From Paracoccaceae bacterium (GTDB lineage: Bacteria > Pseudomonadota > Alphaproteobacteria > Rhodobacterales > Rhodobacteraceae): a stretch of 5,309 nucleotides of DNA. The translations under genes and the position numbers were made by a program. The DNA lies in the NCBI GenBank assembly GCA_007134805.1, contig SLKB01000246.1:1-5309 (forward strand). The letters are read 5' to 3'. The notes beneath the pieces were generated by a model. It was not told the DNA's origin. It did no database searches and saw nothing but the letters and a program-made list of their open reading frames with translations. Within the stretch, counting starts at the first letter, position 1. Every line of letters starts with the position of its first letter. Shown here piece by piece: positions 1 through 5,309 of the stretch.

Positions 1-1270
1 CCGCGTCCGCGCGGCGCAGGATGTCGAGCTTCTCGCGGGTGATCTCACCGGGGCAACGGATCGCGAGGCCGGGGCCGGGAAAGGGGTGTCGGCCGATGAA
101 GCGCTCAGGCAGGCCGAGTTCCCGCCCTAATGCGCGCACCTCGTCCTTGAAAAGCTCACGCAGCGGCTCGACCAGTTTCAGCCCCATCTTTTCAGGAAGG
201 CCGCCGACGTTGTGGTGCGACTTGATCGTGACCGAGGGCCCGCCAGAGAAGCTGACTGATTCGATCACATCGGGATAGAGCGTGCCCTGAGCCAGAAACT
301 CGACGTCCTCGATCGCGCTCGCATGTTTCTGGAACACATCAATGAACAACTTGCCGATGATCTTGCGCTTTGTTTCTGGATCCGCGACACCTTCGAGTGC
401 GCTCAGGAACATCTCGCTTTCGGCGGCATGGATAAGCGGGATATTGTAGGTCTCGTGGAACATCGAGACGACCTCTTCGGCCTCGTTCAGCCGCAAGAGC
501 CCATGATCGACGAAGACACAGGTCAGCTGTGCGCCAATGGCCTCGTGCAAAAGGACTGCCGCGACCGAACTGTCCACTCCGCCTGAAAGACCGCAGATCA
601 CCTTGCGATCCCCGACCTGCTCGCGGATCCTGGCGATTGCCTCGGCGCGGTAGGCGCCCATCGTCCAGTCGCCCGTGAAGCCCGCGAGCGTCAGGAAATT
701 GCCGAGCATCTGGGCCCCGTTCGGCGTGTGATGCACTTCGGGGTGAAACTGCACGCCATAGAAGCGCCGCGACTCATCGGCCACCATCGCGAAGGGGGCG
801 TTGGGGGATTGGCCGATCACCTCGAAGCCGGGGGCGAGTTCGGTGACTCGGTCGCCATGGCTCATCCAGACCTGCTCTCGCCCTGCCGTGAAAAGGCCTG
901 CAAAGATACCGTCGCCCCGGTGCCCGTGGGCTGGGGTGACGCTCGCGCGGCCGAACTCGGCATGATGGCCGGATTCGACGCGCCCGCCGAGCTGGTCCAT
1001 CATCACCTGCTGCCCGTAACAGATCCCGAACAACGGAATTCCCATATCGAACAGGGCCTGCGGTGCGCGTGGGCTGCCCGGGGCCGGCACGGAGCTGGGC
1101 CCGCCCGACAGGATCGCCGCGCGCGGCGCCCGCTCGCGCAGGAAGCGCTCGGTCACGTTCTGGAACGGGTGGATCTCGCAATAGACGTTGCACTCGCGCA
1201 GGCGCCGCGCGATGAGTTGCGTCACCTGAGAGCCGAAATCGATGATGAGGCAGAACTGATGCTGGGTCAT
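1..1270 (-). CDS. guaA: GMP synthase (glutamine-hydrolysing), C-terminus cut off by window edge
   Basis: Cytoplasmic enzyme of purine synthesis that converts XMP to GMP using ATP and ammonia from glutamine. The frame is open without interruption for 423 codons from an ATG at 1270 to the left edge. The family is usually about 520 residues, so roughly 100 C-terminal residues (most of the dimerisation domain) are missing. Visible marks: N-terminal class I glutamine amidotransferase start ([16 protein letters not shown], residues 8-23), nucleophile Cys84 in GICYGQQ, and His176/Glu178 in FHPEV. The ATP pyrophosphatase P-loop SGGVDSS is at 229-235, followed by [10 protein letters not shown] (329-338), [11 protein letters not shown] (350-360) and [12 protein letters not shown] (394-405). 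All catalytic residues expected in this part are present. The start fits the family N-terminus, although no strong Shine-Dalgarno sequence precedes it. No intact gene lies close upstream, so it probably has its own promoter. Confidence 0.98.
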   Translation of the reverse strand, partial: MTQHQFCLIIDFGSQVTQLIARRLRECNVYCEIHPFQNVTERFLRERAPRAAILSGGPSSVPAPGSPRAPQALFDMGIPLFGICYGQQVMMDQLGGRVESGHHAEFGRASVTPAHGHRGDGIFAGLFTAGREQVWMSHGDRVTELAPGFEVIGQSPNAPFAMVADESRRFYGVQFHPEVHHTPNGAQMLGNFLTLAGFTGDWTMGAYRAEAIARIREQVGDRKVICGLSGGVDSSVAAVLLHEAIGAQLTCVFVDHGLLRLNEAEEVVSMFHETYNIPLIHAAESEMFLSALEGVADPETKRKIIGKLFIDVFQKHASAIEDVEFLAQGTLYPDVIESVSFSGGPSVTIKSHHNVGGLPEKMGLKLVEPLRELFKDEVRALGRELGLPERFIGRHPFPGPGLAIRCPGEITREKLDILRRADA

Positions 1271-1282
1271 GCCGGTTCGCTT

Positions 1283-1301
1283 AGGCGAAAGACCTTCGCC
1301 T
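1283..1301 (-). repeat. Perfect 7-bp inverted repeat in the guaA leader
   Basis: AGGCGAA and TTCGCCT are separated by 5 bases, ending 12 bases before the guaA ATG. In the mRNA this would fold into a short GC-rich hairpin just where a ribosome binding site would be expected, and no clear Shine-Dalgarno sequence is visible. It might affect guaA translation or bind a regulator. The repeat is seen directly; any role is inference. Seven paired bases can also arise by chance. Confidence 0.35.
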
Positions 1302-1324
1302 CGCAAGAGAGCACATGCGATCCT

Positions 1325-1338
1325 GTTTCCCGGGGAAC
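1325..1338. repeat. Near-perfect palindrome upstream of guaA, possible operator
   Basis: GTTTCCCGGGGAAC is a 14-base palindrome with one mismatch, flanked at slightly unequal distance by CGAT and ATCG. It lies about 55 bases before the guaA start, where an operator could sit. I recognise no regulator for it, so this is only a structural note. Confidence 0.2.
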
Positions 1339-1410
1339 AATCGTGCGTGCCTGAGGCGTGTGCGGGCGTAGGGTTTTCTGCCGCGCGCGTAGTTACAGTG
1401 CTGTCGTGAC

Positions 1411-1606
1411 AAGGCAGGACCTTCTGGTGCCTGATCAAGACTAGGGCGCCGACCCGCCCCGACTGGCAGGGGCGGACAACCGATCCCCTCGTCCCGGTTA
1501 CCTTCGCGGGAAATAAGCCCTGGTCAGGACTCGTTCCGCTTGCGGCGCGAGCCGATGCATGCCTTCCGTATCCGAAGCGACCAGTCAGTAATCTCTGCGC
1601 AAAAGG
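1411..1606 (-). pseudogene. Probable decayed IS5-family transposase, C-terminal part
   Basis: On the minus strand, fragments appear in the order expected for the C-terminal half of alphaproteobacterial IS5-family transposases. First comes a piece reading ITDW (1581-1592), comparable to the family's DADW segment. Then [16 protein letters not shown] (ending at 1527) is comparable to GIKPCIPGRRSRNEP. After an in-frame stop (1524-1526) comes [15 protein letters not shown], comparable to the YDxxLYRxRNRIExMFG region. The RNE-to-NR spacing is 10 codons, against about 12 in family sequences as I remember them. A nucleotide-level resemblance to the YDRCP-KVF region continues to about 1411. Stop codons and frameshifts rule out a working protein. 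I see no terminal inverted repeats or target duplication. The family comparison is from memory, not an alignment, so this is a reasoned suspicion. Confidence 0.4.
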
Positions 1607-1718
1607 CCATACCGGAACGACTTCTGGCTGCCCTACGCTGTGTGGCGCAGATGAAACTGATACGCCAAGAGCGCGAAGCCCGTCCCAAGCGTATCGGTGC
1701 CAGCGGCCCGGGACTCGA

Positions 1719-2039
1719 TCATGCCGCCAGGCGTGGGAAAAAAGCGCGCGGCGGTTTGTCGTCGACGATGCGAAGGATCTCGTCAGTGATCTGCCGCTCG
1801 GTTTCCGCCCGGTCGATCAGGCAGCAGAGGTCGCTTGCAAGCGTCTCGTGGCTCATGCCGATCATGGCGAGTTGCCGGCGCGTGAGTCCATTGAGCGCGC
1901 CTTCGATGGCACGCAAGTCGCGCTCTTTCTGCCAGGTCTCGTGCGCGGCGCGCAGACGATGCCACAGCCCGCTCGCAAAGGGGTTCAGGGATGCCGGCCG
2001 CGGACGGGTGACCGGAAGGCGCGTTTGCACTGTCAGCAT
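1719..2039 (-). CDS. Small DUF1127-like protein (106 aa)
   Basis: Predicted soluble 106-residue protein without signal peptide or membrane segment. Trp36 with the basic ERDLR stretch, followed by [19 protein letters not shown] (49-67), resembles the DUF1127 (YjiS-like) core, in which a Trp/Arg-rich helix precedes a 'Leu-Asp-Asp-Arg-Leu-x-Asp-Ile-Gly' element. A charged helix-prone tail (about 70-94) extends beyond the usual roughly 50-residue core. Some DUF1127 proteins have been linked to RNA metabolism and to phosphate or stress physiology in alphaproteobacteria, but nothing here shows which role applies. The ATG at 2039 is chosen because AAGGAG (2052-2047 on this strand) precedes it by 7 bases; the frame runs 18 codons further upstream without a ribosome binding site. 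It lies 88 bases downstream of the DUF2333 gene in the same direction. Alternative: an unrelated small hypothetical protein. Confidence 0.7.
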   Translation of the reverse strand: MLTVQTRLPVTRPRPASLNPFASGLWHRLRAAHETWQKERDLRAIEGALNGLTRRQLAMIGMSHETLASDLCCLIDRAETERQITDEILRIVDDKPPRAFFPRLAA

Positions 2040-2072
2040 ATCGGTTCTCCTTCTGCATCTGTGCCACAAAGA

Positions 2073-2083
2073 CGCCTCAGGCG
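2073..2083 (-). terminator. Weak hairpin with T-rich tail between DUF2333 and DUF1127-like genes
   Basis: CGCC-TGA-GGCG followed on the minus strand by TCTTTGT. The stem is only 4 bp, so at best it would partly stop transcription leaving the DUF2333 gene. It may equally be meaningless, in which case the two genes could be cotranscribed. Confidence 0.2.
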
Positions 2084-2127
2084 CGGCTCTCATCCCTCGA
2101 TCGGCAGAGAAATCTTGCCTCTTGCCC

Positions 2128-3159
2128 TCATCCCCGCAGCGTGAGCACGCGCACGACCTCGTCGAGCTGCATGATCGCGCGTTTCATGTAGAAGCCCTGC
2201 ATGAAGAGGTGATTGGCAAATAGGCTGTCATCGCCCGGGGCATTCAGCACAACCAGTGGCTGCAGTTGCGACGCCTTGTGCAAACTGTCCATCGCCTGTT
2301 GCCATACAGGAAGTGTCCCGGCACCTGCAATCACGGGCTCGAAATCGCGCCCGAGTTCGCGCAGGATCATGTAATAGGCATAAAGCATCCCCTTGTTGAA
2401 ATAGAAGATGTCGTCTGCTTGGAAATCGATAGTCTGCCGGCTGGTCTGCACATGCCGGTCGAGCACGGCCGCGCGCGCGTTCAGGTCGGCACCGAGCCGG
2501 GAAAGCATCAGAGCAAACACATCTGCGCGGCGCTCGAACACGGCGGTTCCTGCGGCCTGCCGTTGATTGTATGCATTGAGCGCCCGCACGGCCGCGCGAT
2601 ACTGGACTTCGGCCGGAACGACCGGCATCCAGGACTTCTCGAGGTCAAGGACCCAGACATCGCCCGGAAATTGGAGCAGCCCGACCGCGCGCTCCAGATC
2701 GGTGTCAAGCTGTGACGTGCCGCGGGTACGGCCGACCCTGTCCATCATCTCGATCGAGAATCTGCTGATCGCACGCATCATGCCCTGCTGGAAGTTCGGC
2801 ATGTTGTCGAGAAGTGCTGTCGGAAAGAACCACGGATCGTTCACTGTCCAGCGATAGGTGTCGACTTCGCGTGTCACCAGTGCCGCGGCCATGTTGATCG
2901 CATGGCTGCCCCCTTCGATCGGGCTCGGCGGCACGAAATCGGGGCTCGCATCGACACGGTGCATGAGCACACCGCCAACGACGCCATACCAGAGCATCAG
3001 CCCGACCGTGAGGCCGCCAAGCACGCGGCGCAGCGCTGTTCCGGGCCGCGTTCCGAAGATGCGCCGCAGTGCGCGGCGGAGAGGGCCCGGGCGGTCCGCG
3101 GGCAGGGTGGTGGGGCGCATCGTCCCGACATCTATTATTTCGACTGAATGATCGGACAT
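2128..3159 (-). CDS. DUF2333 family inner-membrane protein (343 aa)
   Basis: Uncharacterised bitopic membrane protein. It has a short basic cytoplasmic N-terminus (arginine-rich, about 23-45), one hydrophobic segment (about 47-66, VLGGLTVGLMLWYGVVGG), then a large probably periplasmic, mainly helical domain. Family marks of DUF2333, best known to me from Pseudomonas, include LLDNMPNFQQG (117-127), FERRADVFALML (208-219), DDIFYFNKGMLYAYYMILREL (249-269) and VVLNAPGDDSLFANHLFMQ (303-321). The length agrees with the family and no biochemical role is known to me. The ATG at 3159 is preferred: GAGGG (3169-3165) lies 5 bases before it. The same frame extends to an ATG at 3198 and a TTG at 3237, but neither has a visible ribosome binding site. 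The gene diverges from the ECF sigma factor operon across a 192-base spacer, so joint envelope-related regulation is possible but not shown. Confidence 0.88.
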   Translation of the reverse strand: MSDHSVEIIDVGTMRPTTLPADRPGPLRRALRRIFGTRPGTALRRVLGGLTVGLMLWYGVVGGVLMHRVDASPDFVPPSPIEGGSHAINMAAALVTREVDTYRWTVNDPWFFPTALLDNMPNFQQGMMRAISRFSIEMMDRVGRTRGTSQLDTDLERAVGLLQFPGDVWVLDLEKSWMPVVPAEVQYRAAVRALNAYNQRQAAGTAVFERRADVFALMLSRLGADLNARAAVLDRHVQTSRQTIDFQADDIFYFNKGMLYAYYMILRELGRDFEPVIAGAGTLPVWQQAMDSLHKASQLQPLVVLNAPGDDSLFANHLFMQGFYMKRAIMQLDEVVRVLTLRG

Positions 3160-3351
3160 GAGTTCCCTCAGAGCCGCAGCGCCGGGCAAGAGGATCATCC
3201 GCGCTGCCCGTGCTCTTTGCGGTGTTGCGTGGTTCAAGGCATTACGTCTGATGGGCGCTGCTCATCCCCGTCTCGCATCACGATAAAGTGAGTTCTGGCG
3301 CGGATTAGGCCAGTGGTTTCCGCGTATGTCTGTAAACGGAAGGAGGACGCG
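3160..3351. promoter_or_regulatory. Divergent intergenic region between DUF2333 and ECF sigma genes
   Basis: This spacer must serve transcription in both directions. Such sigma/anti-sigma operons are often autoregulated, so a sigma-specific promoter facing right is expected. I looked for the common ECF pattern (an AAC-containing -35 and a CGT-containing -10) and found no pair with convincing spacing. An interrupted inverted repeat, GATGGGC-GCT-GCTCATC (3250-3266, one G/T mismatch), lies near the middle and could be a regulator site. The promoter role is inferred from gene layout. Confidence 0.45.
3340..3346 (+). promoter_or_regulatory. Strong ribosome binding site that fixes the sigma factor start
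   Basis: AAGGAGG lies 5 bases before the ATG at 3352. This is the strongest Shine-Dalgarno match in the window. It supports the ATG over the GTG at 3313 in the same frame, which has none and would place this site inside the coding region. Confidence 0.85.
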
Positions 3352-3858
3352 ATGGCGCGAAAGGAAATGCTGGACCAGTTGCACGGCCATGTCGCGGGGC
3401 TGCGGCGCTATGCGCTAGTCCTGACCCGAAATTCGCATGATGCCGAGGATCTGGTTCAGGACGCACTGACTCGCGCCATTGCCGCTGCGGATACATGGCA
3501 GCCGGGGGGCGATCTCAGGGTGTGGCTATTCCGCATCCTGCATAATGCCTTCATCAGCGATGTGCGCAAGAAGAAGGTCCGTCGCGAGGCGCGCCTCGAT
3601 CTGCCCGAGCCCGTTGTCGAAGAGGCCCAGACTCGGCGCATCGAGGTCCAACAGGTTCTGGCCGCGCTTCAGCAACTTCCCGAGGCGCAGCGCCAGCCGA
3701 TCGTGCTCGTCGCGCTGGAAGAGATGAGCTATGCGGATGCCGCAAAGACACTTGGTGTCCCGCTTGGCACCTTCATGTCCCGCCTCGGCCGCGGTCGTCA
3801 GGCGTTGCGCCAGATCCTGGGCGAGATGAAGGTCACCAAGCTTAGGCTTGTGATCTGA
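3352..3858 (+). CDS. ECF-type RNA polymerase sigma factor (sigma-70 family, 168 aa)
   Basis: Alternative sigma factor that directs RNA polymerase to a small regulon, probably in response to an envelope or oxidative signal. It has the two-domain ECF layout with no region 1 or 3. Region 2 spans about 12-78, with DAEDLVQDALTRA (30-42) and WLFRILHNAFISDVRKKKVR (58-77) for core binding and -10 recognition. A linker of about 20 residues follows. Region 4 spans about 99-155, with LQQLPEAQRQPIVLV and the helix-turn-helix segment MSYADAAKTLGVPLGTFMSRLGRG (split here around residues 125-148). The length is normal for the family. It resembles sigma factors with membrane-bound, zinc-free partners (possibly the ECF26 type), not EcfG, because no NepR or PhyR gene is adjacent. 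The stop codon overlaps the start of the next gene's ribosome binding site, indicating coupled translation with its anti-sigma factor. Confidence 0.95.
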   Translation: MARKEMLDQLHGHVAGLRRYALVLTRNSHDAEDLVQDALTRAIAAADTWQPGGDLRVWLFRILHNAFISDVRKKKVRREARLDLPEPVVEEAQTRRIEVQQVLAALQQLPEAQRQPIVLVALEEMSYADAAKTLGVPLGTFMSRLGRGRQALRQILGEMKVTKLRLVI

Positions 3859-3868
3859 GGAGAGGGCC

Positions 3869-4660
3869 ATGACTCAAACCATCACGGAACCCGATGATCA
3901 TGACCTGCTGGCCTATGTCGACGGCCGGTTGACGCCCGATGAAGCCGCAAAGGTCGAGGCGCGGCTTGCCCGCGACCCGGAGGCCGCGGCGGCTGTTCAG
4001 GCATTTATCGAACAGAATGAGCTGATCCGCAGCGCCGCCGATACACTCGAGCCGCAGGCTGCCGATCTGCGGACTGCTGCGCTTGAGCGCAAGCTTGCCG
4101 ACCGGCTGTCGGGTCGGCGCTGGGCCATGCCGGTCTGGCTGCGCCAGACGGCTGCAGCGGTGGTGCTGGTCTGCGCAGGATGGTTCGCGCATGGCCAGTT
4201 CCAGTTCATAGGGGGCGGAGATCAGCTTCCAGGGTATGTGGCAGAGGCCATCGGCGCCCACGGCGTTTTCGGCGAAGACCGGTTCCGCCCTGTCGAATTT
4301 CCCGCAGAGGCGAGCGAGACAGTGGTTCAATGGGCCTCGGCGAAGCTTGGTCACGAGGTCCGTATTCCGACGCTCGACGCGCTGGGCCTCGAGCTGATAG
4401 GGTCGCGTCTGCTGGGCACGGCCGAGGGCCCGCTGCTCTATCTCATCTACGAGGACGCCTTCGCCAACCGTCTGTCCGTGTTTGTTGCGCCACATCCGCC
4501 CGAGCAACCCGAATACAAGTTCCGGCTTGCCAGCGTTTCGGATACCACGGTCGGCTACTGGAGTGATGGGGCGCTGGATTATGCGCTGGTTGCCGCAACC
4601 AGCGATGTGCAGATCACGGCCATCGCGGATGAGATCGTGGCCGCCCTCGCTGGCATGTGA
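3869..4660 (+). CDS. Membrane-bound anti-sigma factor, zinc-less (263 aa)
   Basis: Predicted to bind and silence the upstream ECF sigma factor at the inner membrane. The cytoplasmic N-terminus (about 10-75) carries the anti-sigma signature HDLLAYVDGRLTPDEAAKVE (11-30) and an ARLARDPEAAAAVQAF helix. The HxxxCxxC zinc motif is absent: there is no Cys in this domain, and the only Cys (102) lies in the membrane segment. One transmembrane helix (about 91-107, LRQTAAAVVLVCAGWFA) precedes a periplasmic domain of about 155 residues that I do not recognise. That domain is rich in beta-prone stretches (EVRIPTLDALGLELIGSRLL, YKFRLASVSDTTVGYWSDG), which is typical of a sensing part. The start at 3869 has AGGAG at 3858-3862, overlapping the sigma stop codon. 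The gene after it follows by 10 bases. The role is inferred from signature, topology and position. Confidence 0.88.
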   Translation: MTQTITEPDDHDLLAYVDGRLTPDEAAKVEARLARDPEAAAAVQAFIEQNELIRSAADTLEPQAADLRTAALERKLADRLSGRRWAMPVWLRQTAAAVVLVCAGWFAHGQFQFIGGGDQLPGYVAEAIGAHGVFGEDRFRPVEFPAEASETVVQWASAKLGHEVRIPTLDALGLELIGSRLLGTAEGPLLYLIYEDAFANRLSVFVAPHPPEQPEYKFRLASVSDTTVGYWSDGALDYALVAATSDVQITAIADEIVAALAGM

Positions 4661-4670
4661 CTGGCCAGGG

Positions 4671-5156
4671 ATGCGCCGCAGCGTGGTGGGAGTTTTCGCT
4701 CTCGGGGTCGTGGCCGGCGCGGCGGTCTCGGGTGCATTTGCTGCCGCTCAATTCAGGGGCGGGGTGGCGCCAGGCTCGACGCAGATCGCGTTGATCGCCT
4801 GCGGGATCTCTCCGGGACCACCGGAACTGGACCTGCCGATCGCGCTGGTGGTCGAACGCGTAACGCCTGCGCATGTGAGCCTCGGCCCCTTGGATCTGGC
4901 CGGTGTTGACGTACCCGTCACCCTCCGTTTCGAGGCTGTCCCGGACATGGATAGCAAGGCGCCATGGCGAAAGGGGGGGCTGGTAAAGCTGCCGGTACGC
5001 GTAGGTGCGCACCCGCCGCTCGAACAGATCACGCTGCGCTGCCGCCACGGCATGCCCGCGCGCGTCAGTTTCCGATATGGTACCGAGATTCTCGATATCG
5101 ACATCGCCGCAGCGAGGCCCGATGCACGCGGTCCGTTCTCGATCCTGCATCCCTAG
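4671..5156 (+). CDS. Small exported protein of unknown function with two cysteines (161 aa)
   Basis: I do not recognise this family. The N-terminus (RR, then VVGVFALGVVAGAAVSGAFA) is a good Sec signal peptide with likely cleavage after AFA near residue 24-25, so the mature part of about 137 residues would be periplasmic. It is beta-prone (PIALVVERVTPAHVSLGPLD, VPVTLRFEAV, LVKLPVRVG, RVSFRYGTEILDIDIA), suggesting a small beta-sandwich. The mature part has exactly two Cys, 44 (LIACGIS) and 124 (TLRCRHG), which could form a disulfide. There is no lipobox. The ATG at 4671 is 10 bases after the anti-sigma stop, with only a weak, very close AGGG before it, so translational coupling is likely. Context suggests a ligand, sensor or modulator for the anti-sigma factor, or a regulon member (inference). 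The same frame is open upstream, but that part is antisense-style shadow of the anti-sigma gene. Confidence 0.8.
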   Translation: MRRSVVGVFALGVVAGAAVSGAFAAAQFRGGVAPGSTQIALIACGISPGPPELDLPIALVVERVTPAHVSLGPLDLAGVDVPVTLRFEAVPDMDSKAPWRKGGLVKLPVRVGAHPPLEQITLRCRHGMPARVSFRYGTEILDIDIAAARPDARGPFSILHP

Positions 5157-5309
5157 CGCGACGCCCGGCAGGCGCGGGCAGGAAATGCCTGCAGTCTGAT
5201 GTCTCTTGCCCGGATTATTTGCGACCCCTGCGCGTAATTGCTGCACTTGATGAGCCCAATCGGCCCTCGGATGAACCGGACCTGCTCATGGCAACCACAG
5301 TCCAGTCCA
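5157..5309. other. Tail after the sigma operon with no supported gene
   Basis: Two small inverted repeats follow the last stop codon: GCCCG/CGGGC (5164-5178) and GCAGG/CCTGC (5178-5192, 5-base loop). They could fold behind the operon, but neither is followed by a T-run, so an intrinsic terminator is not supported. Two plus-strand frames are open to the right edge, with ATG codons at 5250 and 5288. Neither has a ribosome binding site or recognisable protein sequence in the few codons available. Confidence 0.4.

Larger units (their letters stand above)
1271..1718. other. 448-base stretch without an intact gene
   Basis: This separates the DUF1127-like gene from guaA. It should hold the guaA promoter and the 3' end of the DUF1127 transcript. 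I found no tRNA, no SRP-RNA-like motif, and no clear hairpin followed by a T-run after the DUF1127 stop. Identified content is limited to the two small inverted repeats near guaA and the probable transposase relic in the middle (1411-1606). The part from about 1607 to 1718 holds nothing I can name. A long plus-strand frame runs through from 1540 but continues antisense to the DUF1127-like gene and resembles no known protein. Confidence 0.6.

Noticed and set aside
728..1354. Long plus-strand frame of 208 codons
   Set aside because: It is antisense to guaA, whose catalytic motifs are complete on the other strand; the translation resembles no known protein.
1340..1718. tRNA, SRP RNA or other structured RNA in the gene-free stretch
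   Set aside because: I found no T-loop motif, no SRP apical motif and no long paired stem on either strand.
1540..2223. Plus-strand frame of 227 codons
   Set aside because: It covers the DUF1127-like gene and the end of the DUF2333 gene in antisense, has no ribosome binding site, and its composition is that of a shadow frame in high-GC DNA.
3160..3237. TTG at 3237 or ATG at 3198 as DUF2333 start
   Set aside because: Neither has a ribosome binding site; GAGGG at 5 bases before the ATG at 3159 is better.
3313..3351. GTG at 3313 as sigma factor start
   Set aside because: It has no ribosome binding site, and the strong AAGGAGG before the ATG at 3352 gives a normal ECF N-terminus.
3352..3858. 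EcfG general stress sigma factor
   Set aside because: Neither a NepR nor a PhyR gene is adjacent; the next gene is a membrane anti-sigma factor instead.
3842..4507. Minus-strand frame of 221 codons
   Set aside because: It is antisense to the anti-sigma gene, which has signature, membrane segment and ribosome binding site on the plus strand.
4614..5246. Minus-strand frame of 210 codons
   Set aside because: It is antisense to the exported protein gene, which has a clear signal peptide and operon spacing.
5219..5309. Start of another gene at the right edge
   Set aside because: Two frames are open to the edge, but there is no ribosome binding site and too few codons to judge.

Overview
The window reads as chromosomal DNA of a high-GC alphaproteobacterium, most likely Rhodobacterales (Rhodobacteraceae or Paracoccaceae). 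This rests on the codon use, the GMP synthase sequence, a DUF1127-type small protein, and a zinc-less anti-sigma factor paired with an ECF sigma factor. The assignment is a judgement from sequence character, not from a database search.

Left part (1-3159), all genes on the minus strand. A GMP synthase gene (guaA) enters from the left edge and starts at 1270; about the last 100 codons lie outside the window. Next to it is a 448-base stretch with no intact gene (1271-1718). It holds a perfect 7-bp hairpin close to the guaA start and what looks like a badly decayed IS5-family transposase. A small DUF1127-like gene (1719-2039) and a DUF2333 membrane-protein gene (2128-3159) follow. They have the same orientation and an 88-base gap, so they may share a transcript.

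Right part (3352-5156), plus strand. A compact three-gene unit is divergent from the DUF2333 gene: an ECF sigma factor, a membrane-bound anti-sigma factor without the zinc-binding Cys motif, and a small exported protein with two cysteines that I do not recognise. Gaps are 10 bases each, and the sigma factor stop codon lies inside the anti-sigma ribosome binding site. The expected logic is that the anti-sigma factor holds the sigma factor at the inner membrane until a periplasmic signal releases it. The exported protein is a candidate sensor, modulator or target in that circuit (inference). The 192-base divergent spacer (3160-3351) should carry the promoters for both directions, but I could not recognise a convincing promoter there.

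The last 153 bases (5157-5309) have no gene I can support, only weak inverted repeats and possible but unproven starts of a next gene. The most useful observations are the sigma/anti-sigma/exported-protein unit beside DUF2333, and the transposase relic upstream of guaA.
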